The notes: a model not told the origin generated them from the sequence alone. Positions 1-10,384 are shown, numbered from the stretch's first letter. The stretch is DNA of 64,000 nucleotides from Sepiola atlantica (GCA_963556195.1 OY744517.1:147572882-147636881); one strand, 5' to 3'. Made by a program: numbers and translations.

Positions 1-497
1 TGGATGTTATTCTTACAACGTTTCGTCCGATGTAACCTCCGACCTTCTTTGTGTGTATATTTTCGAACTCGATAATCTTTATGTCTAACTCTGGAATCTA
101 TTCGATATTTCGAATTGAGCCCTTTATTTAATCCACGGGCGTAGATTGTTCTCATCTCGTCAGCCATGACCGGGTAGAACTGTTAAGTAATTTGTATTTT
201 ATTCTTAGTTTGTATCACCTCTAGTGAGAACTGGACCTTCATGGACACGTGGCGCAAAGGATAAAAGCGTTGCGTGCAATCAGTCCTAAGTGACAATCTT
301 CGTGAGGTTAAAGGTCCAATCCTCACTACAGGAGATACTAACTCAAACTTATTTACTTAACACTTCTACTCGGTCATCGCTGACAGAAAGAAAACTATCT
401 CCCCACTTAGATTTAATAAAGGGTTCGAGTTTGTGAAGATGTACCTGAAAAGGGTCGAAGGTTACATCAGCCGAAACGTTGTGAGGATAGTAGTCCG
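1..497 (+). repeat. Foldback (long inverted-repeat) element, copy 1
   Basis: Bases 2-43 pair with bases 453-496 as imperfect inverted repeats, and a second inner pair links about 115-175 with about 370-430. The whole piece can therefore fold into a long hairpin. A tRNA-like segment lies in the centre (243-326). A second copy sits in reverse orientation at 47951-48319. The window begins inside or exactly at the left end, so the true boundary and target duplication cannot be seen. It is non-coding. It resembles a MITE or foldback element; a SINE captured inside a MITE is an alternative. Confidence 0.6.
243..326 (+). repeat. tRNA-like (Pol III box A/B) core inside the foldback element
   Basis: The stretch GTGGCGCAAAGGATAAAAGC resembles a box A region. 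GAGGTTAAAGGTCCAATCC, about 45 bases further on, resembles a box B region. The same order and spacing occur on the minus strand of the second copy (48107-48172). No full cloverleaf forms, so this is a tRNA-derived promoter remnant rather than a tRNA gene. Confidence 0.45.
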
Positions 498-842
498 AAC
501 AATCAAAATAGTAAAAAAAACGTATTTATTATTCTTTTCGCGGTCGTCTTTTATGGCTTCATTCCCCATTCGCACGCGCAGACCAAGTCTTGGTCGCCAT
601 CTTTTTTGTTTCATTTTACTTCAGTCGAAGTTCTCAGAAATCAAGGGGCCCCTTCCTCGGAATAACACTTGATCTCTATATGAGATACATAGATATTCGA
701 ATATACCATTAAAGTTCTCTTTACATGTCAAACATTGAGTTAGTAAAGAGGTTAAGAACATTAAGTTTCCTCTCCCCAATTGACCAATCTGTTATAGTAT
801 ATCTTCCTTGTGTTCTCTTGATATTACCGGAGTCTAGAACAA
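498..842. other. Unassigned spacer
   Basis: I see no gene or recognisable element here. The short open frame at 433-672 starts inside the foldback element and has no recognisable domain. Confidence 0.5.
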
Positions 843-935
843 GAATTCATCTGGTCTGGTGGAATATCCAGCTAAATGCTGTTACTTAAAGTAACATTAT
901 TAGGAGAAGGTGCACCATCTTATTATGAGATGAAG
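843..935 (+). repeat. Dispersed repeat family A, copy 1
   Basis: This stretch, beginning GAATTCATCTGGTCTGGTGG, recurs in diverged form at 43829-43920, where it directly follows a (TC)n array. No coding capacity is visible. It may be the end of a larger element not otherwise recognisable. Confidence 0.5.
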
Positions 936-1067
936 TGTGCATTATATATGTATTACTGACCAAAATCGACGTAAGAAAATTAATTCTACAAACCATACTC
1001 TGGTCGTATTGTTGATAACGTAGAACGCCACCTCCTAACCAACGGTTGTAACTGCTATTTCAAAAGT

Positions 1068-1069
1068 AC

Positions 1070-1149
<80 letters not shown>

Positions 1150-1204
1150 TTCAATCTCTCTATGTCCCTATATATATATTTATCTAGCTGTCTCTTCCCC
1201 ACCC

Positions 1205-1245
<41 letters not shown>

Positions 1246-1250
1246 CAAAC
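1068..1250. repeat. (TC)n-(TA)n compound microsatellite
   Basis: A (TC)n run (1070-1105) passes directly into (TA)n (1104-1147). A second (CT)n run lies at 1203-1245. Confidence 0.95.
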
Positions 1251-2317
1251 CACGAGAATTTGTTCGACCAATCAAAACCTTTGGCATATCTGAATCCCAA
1301 CAGCTTTTTTACTTTTTACAAAATAATTGCGTTTCGGCCAAAACTGTAAAGAGAAACGCCATCTTGAATCCGTGCAACTGACTAAATTTGTCAAGGTTTT
1401 ATTGCGCGCGGCGGTGAGGGTTTGCGTTTATCAACAAACGAAACATTCCTAATTCTTCACGTTTCTCCCTTGATGAGCATTATTTGCCGATCCTCATCGA
1501 CAACTTAAATTCCTCGGGTTTAATATGTATCAGATCTAATCCTCTTTAAAGTTGGTTCATGTACAAATTTTATTTTTCACATTCATATTTCGTAATTAGG
1601 ATGCCTAGCTGCACGCCCGCAGAGAGAAATACAGTGAAATAGATAGACAGACAAACACGTAGGAAATTTATATAATCATTTTGTTAACTCATGTGATATA
1701 TAACACTTTAAAAAAGAACAAAATCACAACGTAAGCAACAATTGTATCTTAATGTCATGTATAACATGTGCGGTGAGTTGTGGTTTAAAGAATTGTATCA
1801 GCTCTGTCATATATTGTTTAATTTCATTTAACATTGAACACTTTACAAAATATCAATAATAATCATCCTTTTAATCTTAAAACGTAATTCTTCCATTGTC
1901 ATTTTGAAATTTAATGTTTACAAAAAACAAACAAACACAGACACACACATATATATTTTTCTGCGCGTGAGTTTATTCCATGCTGTCCTGAATTTCTAGG
2001 AGTTTATCAGATCTCGCCTTTTTAAACCCCCTAAACTTTTTTAAAGTCCTCTAATCGTTTTGTTCTTTTGTGTTTTTTGTCTTCTGCCTTTTGATATTAT
2101 AACTTCTTTCTACAACTCCACTATATAATTCTATTATTTCCTGATGACTGACGGACAGATTACCAAACTGTAATTTTGTTCTGTCCGCCAAGAAACACGT
2201 GTAGGGCTACCAATAGATTAATATGGAAGAATTGATGGATTTTTTAATGCAAGACAAGAATATAAATGATAGATATCCACTGAAGTGCGGAAATAAAGAA
2301 TTTAAGGAACTGATATG

Positions 2318-2320
<3 letters not shown>
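1251..2320. other. AT-rich spacer without recognisable genes
   Basis: The stretch is AT-rich with one GC-richer patch near 1405-1420 and a short CA run near 1937. I see no coding frame of note, no RNA gene and no element boundary. Confidence 0.5.

Positions 2321-2410
<90 letters not shown>
2321..2410. repeat. (TA)n microsatellite
   Basis: About 90 bases of nearly pure TA. It abuts the Penelope-end-like repeat at 2411. Confidence 0.95.
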
Positions 2411-2415
<5 letters not shown>

Positions 2416-2549
2416 TTTCATGTATCCATATAAAATGTTATAAGGAGATATAATATATTATGTATCAGTTTTCAGTATTTACTTCAACAGTGTTCAATAC
2501 GTGAGTAGAGCTAGGTAATATGTAATGAACATATATTTTCATAACTTTA
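2411..2549 (-). repeat. Penelope-like element terminal repeat, fragment
   Basis: This sequence matches, with divergence, the flank of (TA)n arrays at 37942-38070, 44646-44760, 50918-51045 (inverted) and 54980-55127 (inverted). At 44646 the same sequence is the 3' flank of a Penelope-like GIY-YIG reading frame. I therefore read it as the 3' end of such an element in minus orientation. Confidence 0.5.
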
Positions 2550-2637
2550 TATATATATATATCTCATGCGACCGCCTGCAACCGCCACTCCTGCACTGAT
2601 GATAGTAGAATACCCGAAGTGTGTGTGTAGGTGTGTG

Positions 2638-2671
2638 GGTTTTTGTTTTTGTTTTTGTTTTTGTTTTTGCT
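2638..2671. repeat. (GTTTTT)n short tandem repeat
   Basis: About five imperfect copies of GTTTTT. A similar run occurs near 62585-62620. Confidence 0.9.
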
Positions 2672-2675
2672 TTTT

Positions 2676-3045
2676 ACATATATATATGTTTATAGATATA
2701 AAAAAGATTTATTAATAATAATTATTAAACTTCGATGCGAGAGTAAATAAACTGATGATTCATAAAAATTAGCCAAGTTGCATGATCCCTCCTTAAGGAG
2801 ATAGAATTCTATTTAGAATCACACTACTTGCGTTTACATTAATACAAGGCGCATTTTTCTCGTGTTAAAAACGTGATCAGATCAGTGGCTCAATGGTAAC
2901 GAACCCCGGATCCATAACACGTTGATTTGAGGTTTGAATTTTTACATAATCCCATACTGACGAACGTTAAATAAATAAAAACGCGAGACATATATATGTC
3001 TATAGACATAAAAATCTTTATTCATTAATAATAATTATATATATA
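2676..3045. repeat. SINE-containing segment between two similar 50-bp flanks
   Basis: About 50 bases at 2676-2725 (ACATATATATATGTTTATAG onward) recur at 2988-3040 with few changes, enclosing a tRNA-derived segment. This could be a partial tandem duplication or two SINE tails of the same family. Confidence 0.4.
2878..2960 (+). repeat. tRNA-derived SINE head
   Basis: AGTGGCTCAATGGTAACG has the form of a tRNA box A, and GAGGTTTGAATTTTT about 30 bases later has the form of box B. The arrangement fits a decayed tRNA-derived SINE head. The acceptor stem does not close, so it is not a functional tRNA gene. Confidence 0.5.
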
Positions 3046-3057
3046 TATATATATTAT

Positions 3058-3400
3058 TTACTTACATGGAGTTTTCACACAAGTCATTATCAGTGATTGC
3101 TCACTTGCAATAACAGGTGGTTTTCCCTGGAGTTTGAATGATAAAAAGTCTCCCTAGCTTTCCAGCACCTTTCACCTCCTTCGTTTACCATGGATTTTTC
3201 GCTAGCAACGACCATTTGTCTTCTCTAGAATTTGTGTGGCAATAAGCCTCCACAAGGTTCCAGTACTCTCCGCACGCTTCTATTAGAGGTCTGGTTGGTG
3301 CTCTTCCCTCTCAGTATTTCTATCCTCCTTGATTCTTAACGAGCTTTTGTGGTACAAGCCGGGGCTGGTGTCGCCACGTTCATGTTTTGTGGGAGCGGAC
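3058..3400 (-). repeat. LINE 3'-end fragment (same family as 3631-5260)
   Basis: The segment is a diverged duplicate of 3640-3940. Both contain the plus-strand word CAGTGATTGCTCAC, a TTCCCTGGAGT block and a later GGTCTGGTT block. On the minus strand this is the 3' end of the LINE that continues to its right. No open frame survives. Confidence 0.6.
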
Positions 3401-3517
3401 AGTTTATTGGATTTCCTGTAATGTTCACTTCCCTTGGTTCCGTGTGATGTTTATTCAATATGTTGTTTTTATTATTTAAAATTATCTGTGGCAAGTTAGC
3501 ATTCGGTGGCTATGTAG

Positions 3518-3518
3518 G

Positions 3519-3593
<75 letters not shown>

Positions 3594-3630
3594 CATTAAT
3601 ATTATTATTATTATAATTATTATTATCATT
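3518..3630. repeat. (TTA)n microsatellite, probable LINE 3' tail
   Basis: About 24 pure ATT units are followed by imperfect ones. Read on the minus strand this is a (TAA)n tail directly after the 3' end of the LINE at 3631-5260, which is the expected place for a LINE tail. The apparent poly-isoleucine frame across it is an artefact. Confidence 0.9.
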
Positions 3631-5260
3631 TGCACTCACTAGGAGCTATCACGCAGGTAATCGTCAGTGATTGCTCACCGACAACAACCGATGGTGTTCC
3701 CTGGAGTCTGAGTGACAACAAGCCTTCCCAGATTTCCAGTACTCTTCACCTCTTTTCAATAACCACCGCAACTGAACTTGTGGTATCGCAACAGCCGATT
3801 ACCATTCATTTCTCGCTGGTAACAACCATTGTCTTCTCTGGGATTTGGATGGTAAGAAGCCTCCCTAAGTTCCCAGCATTCTCTGCACTTTTCCAGTGGA
3901 GGTCTGGTTTGTACTGTCTCGCCTCCGTCTTCTCATCCTCCTCGACCCTATACAAATATTTTGTGTGGTGTCAGCCTAGGCCGGCGCCATTTTTTTTTTG
4001 GGGGGGGGGGGGCTTATTATGTTTCTTTGACGGTTTCTGTTCATGTGGTGGTGTTTTTTGTGGTTTTGTTTTCTTCTTGTGACTGGTTACCATTCGTAGC
4101 TTATGCGGATTGGTTTCCGCATTCGAGGATTTTCCTTAAAATTGCAGGTGTTTTGATCATTGCTGTCCTTTGTATGGTCTCAGTGATTCCTTTGATTTCA
4201 ATTTCTCCCAGTCTTTTCTCCAGGTTTTTTTGGGCTGTTCTTAGTGCTCCTACGATTATTGGTATTATACTGACTTTCTTCCTGCTCCATATTCCTTTCA
4301 GTTCTCTGGCGAATTCTATGTATTTGCTTCAATTTTCCGTCTCTTTTTGTCTTCACTCTGTTGTCTGTTGGAACGGCGAAGTCTACGATTTTGCAAAAAA
4401 TTTTCTTTCTTGTCGATTATTATAACATCCGGTCTCCTTGTATGAGTTGTTTTGTTTGTACATTCATATCCCAGAGGATTTTGTGTCTTTCGTTTTCCAG
4501 TACTGTCTCTGGTTTATGTTTGTACCATTTGTTAACGTATTCGAAATTCAATATTTTGCACAGTTCCCTGTGTATTGCTTTCTCTACGCAGTCATGTCTG
4601 TTCTTGTATTCTTTTGTGGCTAGTTTGCAGCATTCATTTATATGATTTACTGTTTTATCTCTTTGTTCACACAGTCTGCATTTACTGTTCTCTTGGGTTT
4701 TATCTATTTTAGCTTTAAGGTAGTTTGTCCTAATCGCATTGTTCTGTGCAGCCATCAGTAAAGATTCCGTTTCTCTGTTCAAGTGTTCTTTTTCTTAGCC
4801 ATGCCCACTTATTTTTGTTGGTGTCTTCTCTTGTCAGTCTGATAATGTAGTTGTTTTTCTTCTCATTTTTCTTTTCTTGTAGTTTTATTTCTGGTTTCGG
4901 TGCTTCCTGCGTTGCTCGTTGGAACAGTGTCTCTTGCTGCGGTGATTGGCCTTTCCGTGTTTTGAGTCATGTATTTCCCAAGCTTTTTTTAGAGTCTTCC
5001 ACACAATCTTCTATACTCACCAGTTCTCTTCCCCCTTCGTTTTCATGTAGAGTCTGTTCGTATCGTCTTTTGGGTGTAGTGTGTTGTGCATGGTCATTAA
5101 TTTTCTAGTCCTCTGATCAAGGTTTCTGAGTTTTTCTTTAGTCCAGCCTATGAATGGTCCAGAGTATCTTATAAGTGATACTGCCCAGATGTGTATTCCT
5201 TTTACTAGATACCTGCTATATTATTTAGTTTCGAGGAGTTGCCTTGTTCTTTGTAAATAT
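3631..5260 (-). pseudogene. Decayed LINE, RT C-terminus plus restriction-like endonuclease
   Basis: On the minus strand the region encodes the C-terminal part of a non-LTR retrotransposon ORF. Near 5050-5110 there is an RT-thumb-like block with RTRKLMTMH and a YMKTKGGREL-like block. At 4420-4782 a 120-residue open frame contains a CRLC...H...C zinc knuckle and a KWYKHKPETVLENE block. A frameshift follows, and then KIVDFAVPTDNRV, the region of the PD-(D/E)XK-type restriction-like endonuclease. Such LINEs (R2/NeSL/R4-like group) use this nuclease for target-primed reverse transcription. The order of blocks and the (TAA)n tail at the left end fix the orientation. Stops and frameshifts make it inactive. 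The exact clade is uncertain. Confidence 0.7.
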
Positions 5261-5275
5261 TCTTTTCCAATCTTC

Positions 5276-5350
5276 TCTTTCTTCTTCTTCTTCTTCTTCT
5301 TATTATTATTATTATTATAATTAAATTATATTTTTATTATTATAATTAAA
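5276..5350. repeat. (CTT)n-(ATT)n repeat beside the gypsy insertion site
   Basis: CTT units (5279-5300) pass into ATT units. The gypsy element has inserted a few bases to the right, duplicating GTTAG. Confidence 0.85.
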
Positions 5351-5355
5351 GTTAG

Positions 5356-5579
5356 TGTTATGGTGCTGTACCTACCTACAGAGAACTAATGGACTCGTCC
5401 ACCTTATAAATACGGGAAGCACGTGACACTTGTTCTCTTCTTCCCAGGCAAACCGGCAATGGCGGTTGAGAGCAACATCTCCTTGTAATATCTTTCTTTC
5501 TATTATATAATATATACCTTTGTTCATTTAAACCATGTGTTCCTGTGTCATTCATTCAGCTTTACCCAGGTCCACAACA
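5356..5579 (+). repeat. 5' LTR of the gypsy element
   Basis: 224 bp, TGTTATGG...CCACAACA. It contains CCTTATAAATACGGG near 5401-5415, which looks like a TATA-type promoter. It matches the right LTR base for base as far as I can read. Confidence 0.93.
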
Positions 5580-5581
5580 AA

Positions 5582-5602
5582 TGGCGACGAGGCAATTCGA
5601 AC
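5582..5602 (+). promoter_or_regulatory. Primer binding site, Ser-tRNA-like
   Basis: TGGCGACGAGG begins two bases after the LTR. It is complementary to the 3' end of a typical metazoan tRNA-Ser(GCU), including the CCA. Complementarity weakens after these 11 bases. The tRNA identity is from recalled general tRNA structure, not a search. Confidence 0.65.
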
Positions 5603-6595
5603 TCTTGGGTCAAAAAACTGAAAATACCACGTGAAAATGGACTCACACAGTTAATGCAGGAAACCGCACGTAAAAAAACAAAAAAAAAACAAAGGTTTTT
5701 GCCGTACGGTCGAGAGAAGAAAAGAGAACTCAACTGAAAAAAAAAAACACGTTGAATTCTTAAGTGCGAGAAAATTGTTTTCTTTTAAGAAAAAGAAAAC
5801 TGAAATAGACATGTGCTCTAAGTTTTAAAACTGCTTATCGAAAAAAAAAAACAGCTTGAAATTGGGTGCGCGTTCCTCTAGTTTGGGAAAACTAGTTAAA
5901 AAAAAACAAATAACAAAAACAACTGAAATTGAATGCGCGTTTTTTTCTCTGGGTTGGAAAACTAAAAAAACAAAACAAAAGAAATATCGAACACCAAGAT
6001 TAAGCGAGTATTGTTTTTTTTAGACGAACGTCACAGCGAGTTTATTTGACGAACACACACAAAAAAAATGAAACCGACACCACGTGCTTCATTTTAAAAA
6101 CAGATTAGAAACAAAAACATGAAATGAACACACGTGCGTTACTCCATAAAAAAAAATGACGCACGATAAAAAAAAAAGGTCAGTTTTATTTTCTCTCTCT
6201 CTTTTCCGACTTGTACTGAAATATTTTAAAATGCAGAAAGAATTAATTGTGAAACAGATTTTTTTTTCTCTTCGTTAAAATTAAAAACGTGTATAAGAAA
6301 AGAACATTACATAATCTTTTCATAACTAAAACTCAGCGTTTCGCCAACGCTAAGTTAAAGAAAATAACTTCTTGTAAATTCATTAAATAACGAGAAAATA
6401 TTAATTTTCAAAATAAAAAAATAAACAAATAAGTGAATATTCGCGTATATAGAGAAAAGGAAAAGTTTCATAATCTTTTCATAATTAAAACGGCGCCTAG
6501 CAAACGCTAATTTAAAGAAAAGAACTCTTATAAAATCATAAGATAATGAGAAAATATTAATTTTCTAAATAAAATCAGAAACTAAATGGTTCAAT
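5603..6595 (+). other. Long A-rich untranslated leader of the gypsy element
   Basis: About 1 kb of A/T homopolymer-rich sequence lies between primer site and first ORF. Degenerate units containing GAATGCGCG-like and GGAAAACTA-like words recur between 5750 and 5970. A duplication lies further right (6310-6575). No capsid-like frame is visible here. Confidence 0.7.
6310..6575 (+). repeat. Imperfect ~110-bp direct duplication in the gypsy leader
   Basis: 6310-6420 and 6469-6575 both begin CATAATCTTTTCATAA, share a central AACGCTAA block and end GAGAAAATATTAATTTTC. The period is 159 bases. The second copy stops just before the first ORF. Confidence 0.8.
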
Positions 6596-8155
6596 ATGGA
6601 AGATATTAAGTCTATAATCGCCGAACTAATGAAATTCCAAATCTCCCAGCAACAACAAACTGAGGAAAGATTTCAAAAGCTTTTATTACAACAGAACCAA
6701 AATATTTTATTACACAAAAAGGAGTATGATGAAAGATTGGAATTTCTGATACAAACAATATCGCGCAGTTATCAAAAAAATGTAAAACAGGACTCAAAAG
6801 ACATTGAATTGTCCGGCATTGCGCATATAAATAAGGTACATCAAAAAACAAAAGCTAAACCTTATAGAAAAATAAGAAATAATAATTTTGATGTAACAAA
6901 GACAAACCAAACCAGTAAAAAAATAAATAAATTGCCACCAAGCCCTTGTTCACGCTGTGGTAATCCACATTGGTACAATGAGTGCGCATTCCGTTTTAAA
7001 ACCTGTATGAAATGCAAAAAAGTTGGACATAAAAGTTCACACTGCAGAACGGGCAGAGGAAATAAAATGCGGATTCAAGCCACTAAGATAAAGAAGGAAA
7101 CTAGCGGGAACATAAGAAAATATGTACAGGTGAAAATCCTGGATAAAAATATAAAATTGCAATTGGATTCTGGTTCAGACGTTTCCATTATAAATTTACA
7201 TACATGGAGGAGATTAAATAAACCTACTCTATCAAGAACAAACAGGCTGGCAAGCACAGTTACTGGTGAAAGAATTACATTTGAAGGAGAATTAATCACA
7301 AATGTGTCCCTAATGGGAAATACTAAAAAACTCAAACTACTGGTACTGAAGGATTCGAATAATCTTTTTGGTTCAGATTTTATGCAGGCATTTGATTTAT
7401 GGAAGTTGCCGATAAATACATTTTGTAAAAAAATAAATAGTCGCGCAACAGAATCGGAAAAACTACAACGAGAATTAAAAAACTCGTTTCCAGAGGTTTT
7501 TTCTGGCGGTCTTGGATGCTGCACTAAAATGACTGCAAAATTCCGTCTAAAAGAAAATGTACTGCCGGTATTTAGAAAAGAAAGGAAAGTACCCTTCGCC
7601 TCGATTGAAAAAATAAACGCTGAATTAGACCGACTGGTAAAGATGGGTATTTTATCAAAAGTACAACACAGCCAGTGGGCAGAACCCACGGTTTATGTAA
7701 AGAAAAAATCTAATGAGATTCGTGTATGTGCAGATTTTTCAACAGGACTGAATACTGCCCTCGCGGACTATCACTACCCACTCCATACCCCGGAAGAAGT
7801 GTTTACAAGCTTAAATGGAGGAAGACTTTTTTCAAAAATAGACCTAAGTGAGGCATACCTACAAATACCGGTGGATAAAGATTGTTCTAAGCTGTTATGT
7901 ATAAACACACATCGTGGTTTATATAAATTCGAAAGATTAGCGTTCGGAGTTAAGGTTGCACCAGCCATTTTCCAACAAGTAATGGACACAATGCTGGGCG
8001 GACTCGATTTCGCAATAGCGTATCTCGATGACATCTTGATTAACAGCAAAGATATCGAACAACACCAAAAACATGTAAATCAAGTGTTTGCGAGAATCCA
8101 AGATTATGGGTTCAAAGTAAAAGAAGAAAAATGTGATTTTTTCCTGGGGATATAA
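6596..8155 (+). CDS. Gypsy polyprotein, first part: Gag remnant, protease, RT
   Basis: This 519-residue frame starts at the ATG 17 codons after the leader duplication. Residues 1-58 are glutamine-rich and predicted coiled coil. C118-C121-H125-C130 and C137-C140-H145-C150 are two zinc knuckles for RNA binding. LDSGSD at 190-195 is the aspartic protease active site. The RT follows, with catalytic D416 in SKIDLSEAY and YLDD at 476-479. Only about 55 residues separate coiled coil and knuckles, where family members normally carry the capsid domain. The frame stops at 8153-8155 within the RT, and the same protein continues in another frame. A copy with this gap should need capsid supplied in trans. 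Confidence 0.85.
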   Translation: MEDIKSIIAELMKFQISQQQQTEERFQKLLLQQNQNILLHKKEYDERLEFLIQTISRSYQKNVKQDSKDIELSGIAHINKVHQKTKAKPYRKIRNNNFDVTKTNQTSKKINKLPPSPCSRCGNPHWYNECAFRFKTCMKCKKVGHKSSHCRTGRGNKMRIQATKIKKETSGNIRKYVQVKILDKNIKLQLDSGSDVSIINLHTWRRLNKPTLSRTNRLASTVTGERITFEGELITNVSLMGNTKKLKLLVLKDSNNLFGSDFMQAFDLWKLPINTFCKKINSRATESEKLQRELKNSFPEVFSGGLGCCTKMTAKFRLKENVLPVFRKERKVPFASIEKINAELDRLVKMGILSKVQHSQWAEPTVYVKKKSNEIRVCADFSTGLNTALADYHYPLHTPEEVFTSLNGGRLFSKIDLSEAYLQIPVDKDCSKLLCINTHRGLYKFERLAFGVKVAPAIFQQVMDTMLGGLDFAIAYLDDILINSKDIEQHQKHVNQVFARIQDYGFKVKEEKCDFFLGI

Positions 8156-10128
8156 AATATCTGGGTCATGTGATCGACAAGGACGGCAGAAGACCAGACC
8201 CAGAAAGGGCTACCGCAATAAAAAACATGCCGGCGCCAGAAAACGTCATGACATTACAGAGTTTTCTGGGCCTAGCAAATTACTACCAGGCTTTTATCCC
8301 AGAAATGCATAATTTGCGTGCTCCATTAAATCAGCTATTAAAAAAAGGTAAAGTCTGGGTATGGACACCTGAATGTCAGGATGCATTTAATAAAATCATA
8401 GAAAGACTTCCGTCAGAGTTATTTCTAACACATTACAATCCAGAATTGGACATAATCGTAGCTAGCGACGCTAGTTCATATGGTTTAGGAGCATGTATCC
8501 TACACAAAATGCCTGATGGAACCCATAAACCCATTGCACATGCATCAAGGACCTTGCTCCCAGCGGAAAAACAGTATTCTCAAATCGAGAAAGAAGCCCT
8601 AGCAATAATATTTGCAGTAACAAAGTTTCACCGATACATACATGGTAGACAATTTACCTTACAGACAGACCATAAGCCGCTAATTACAATTTATGGATCT
8701 AAAAAAGGCCTACCTGTATATACAGCTAATAGACTACAAAGATGGGGAACTATCTTATTAAACTACAACTTTAAAATGCAACATTTGCATTCAAATAAAA
8801 TCTATCATGCAGATGGATTGTCGAGATTAGTGCCAAAACAGAGAGAGACTCTAGAAGACACAGTGATTGCGTCTCTTCAAACAGAAGGAGATTTTAAAGA
8901 GATTTTGTGCAACGCAGTGAGAGAGCTCCCGGTGACACTATACGAGATAAAAAAAGAAGCTCAAGAGGATGAATTTATCACCAGAACAAAAATGAAATTG
9001 GTAGATAAGGATTTACATGCGGCAAAGAGTTTCTTACTCTGTGATGACGTACTCATGCATAACGAAAGAGTGGTCATCCCAGAAAAACTACGAAAGCAAA
9101 TTCTGAAAGAATTTCATGTTGGCCATCCAGGGATAACCAGGATGAAGGGGTTAATGAGGAGTTTTGTGTACTGGCCAGGTACGGACAATGACATTGAAAA
9201 AGCAGTAAAGCTTTGTAAATGCTGTGCCTTAGCGGCAAAAGCACCGCATATAAAGCATAGCCCATGGCCAAAGACCGACCGTCCGTGGGAAAGAATTCAC
9301 GTGGATTTCGCGGGACCATTGGAAGGATTTTACTACTTAATCGTAGTCGACAGTTTTTCAAAGTGGCCCGAGGTACTACGTTGCAAGAGTCCCACGTCAG
9401 AGGTTACGATAAGATTCCTACATGAACTATTTGCCCGTTTTGAGGTAGTGGATTGTTTGGTGAGTGATAATGGGACGCAGTTCACGTCATCAGATTTTGA
9501 GGAGTTCTGCGCGACGTTTCAAATCAGACATATAACGACGCCCCCGTATCATCCTAGGTCAAACGGCCAGACGGAACGCTTCGTAGACACATTAAAAAGA
9601 GCATTAAAAAAGGCCGGTGATACGCCTAAGGAGAAGGCTTTACAACAATTCTTACAGGTATATAGAATTACAAAAAACATGAACATAGCATCATCATTAT
9701 CCCCCGCAGAGATGATGTTTGCACGGAATGTGAAGTCCGTGTTTGATAAATTATTACCTAAACATAATAATTATGACCGAATCTCTACGGTACCGAAGAA
9801 AAAATACAACCCAGGAGATAGGGTATATTTTAAGATGTTCAAAAACAATGCATCGTTCTGGGAACCCGGTACAATTGAAAAGAGGATCGGATCGATGGTC
9901 TATATCATAAAAGGACCACGGTTCTCACATAAGAGACATCTAAATCAGATCAGAAAAAGACTGTCAGATGACACTGACAGCGCCCCACAAGGAGAAGACG
10001 TGATGGACGTGATATATGACACCTTCAACTTACCAGCACCCCAGGTAGTCACACGTAAACGACAACCAAAAAGAAAACGAATGGCTCCGGACTACCTAGA
10101 GATAGATCCGAAAAGGAAACGTTATTAA
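8156..10128 (+). CDS. Gypsy polyprotein, second part: RT end, RNase H, integrase
   Basis: This frame continues the RT (KYLGHVID directly after the break) and has no start of its own; the GTG at 8170 is not a plausible initiator. It contains the connection motif FLGLANYY and an RNase H domain with VASDASSYGLG. An integrase follows, with an H-H-C-C zinc domain (HVGHPG... CKCC, about 9113-9225). The catalytic core has HVDFAGPL, VSDNGTQF and HPRSNGQTER, carrying the D, D and E. The C-terminus has a WEPGTIEKR block as in other gypsy integrases and a basic tail. About 650 residues remain open to the stop at 10126-10128. The break may be an inactivating deletion, an assembly error or, less likely, programmed frameshifting. 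Confidence 0.88.
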
Positions 10129-10134
10129 GACTCC

Positions 10135-10160
10135 TGAGGAGGTAAGGCTTGGAAGGGGGG
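10135..10160 (+). promoter_or_regulatory. Polypurine tract of the gypsy element
   Basis: A purine-rich run ending GGAAGGGGGG lies directly before the right LTR. This is the standard position for plus-strand DNA priming. Confidence 0.85.
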
Positions 10161-10384
10161 TGTTATGGTGCTGTACCTACCTACAGAGAACTAATGGACT
10201 CGTCCACCTTATAAATACGGGAAGCACGTGACACTTGTTCTCTTCTTCCCAGGCAAACCGGCAATGGCGGTTGAGAGCAACATCTCCTTGTAATATCTTT
10301 CTTTCTATTATATAATATATACCTTTGTTCATTTAAACCATGTGTTCCTGTGTCATTCATTCAGCTTTACCCAGGTCCACAACA
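10161..10384 (+). repeat. 3' LTR of the gypsy element
   Basis: 224 bp, TG...CA, read as identical to 5356-5579. GTTAG follows at 10385-10389. Confidence 0.93.

Larger units (their letters stand above)
5356..10384 (+). mobile_element. Ty3/gypsy (Mag-like) LTR retrotransposon, complete ends
   Basis: The 5029-bp element has two 224-bp LTRs, each TG...CA, flanked by a 5-bp duplication GTTAG at 5351-5355 and 10385-10389. A primer site follows the left LTR and a purine tract precedes the right one. Pol order is protease, reverse transcriptase, RNase H, integrase, which is the Ty3/gypsy order. The paired zinc knuckles and the coiled-coil N-terminus resemble the Mag-like branch. The LTRs read as identical by eye, so insertion was recent. 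Two defects stand out: a frame break near 8146-8160, and the absence of any capsid-sized region between the coiled coil and the zinc knuckles. There is no envelope frame. Confidence 0.93.

Noticed and set aside
3460..3642. 60-residue frame made mostly of isoleucine
   Set aside because: It is a translation of the (TTA)n microsatellite and LINE tail.
5537..5737. 66-residue frame starting in the 5' LTR
   Set aside because: It runs across the primer site into the A-rich leader and has no Gag similarity.
7075..7689. 204-residue antisense frame inside the gypsy element
   Set aside because: It lies opposite protease/RT coding sequence and has no recognisable domain; a shadow frame.
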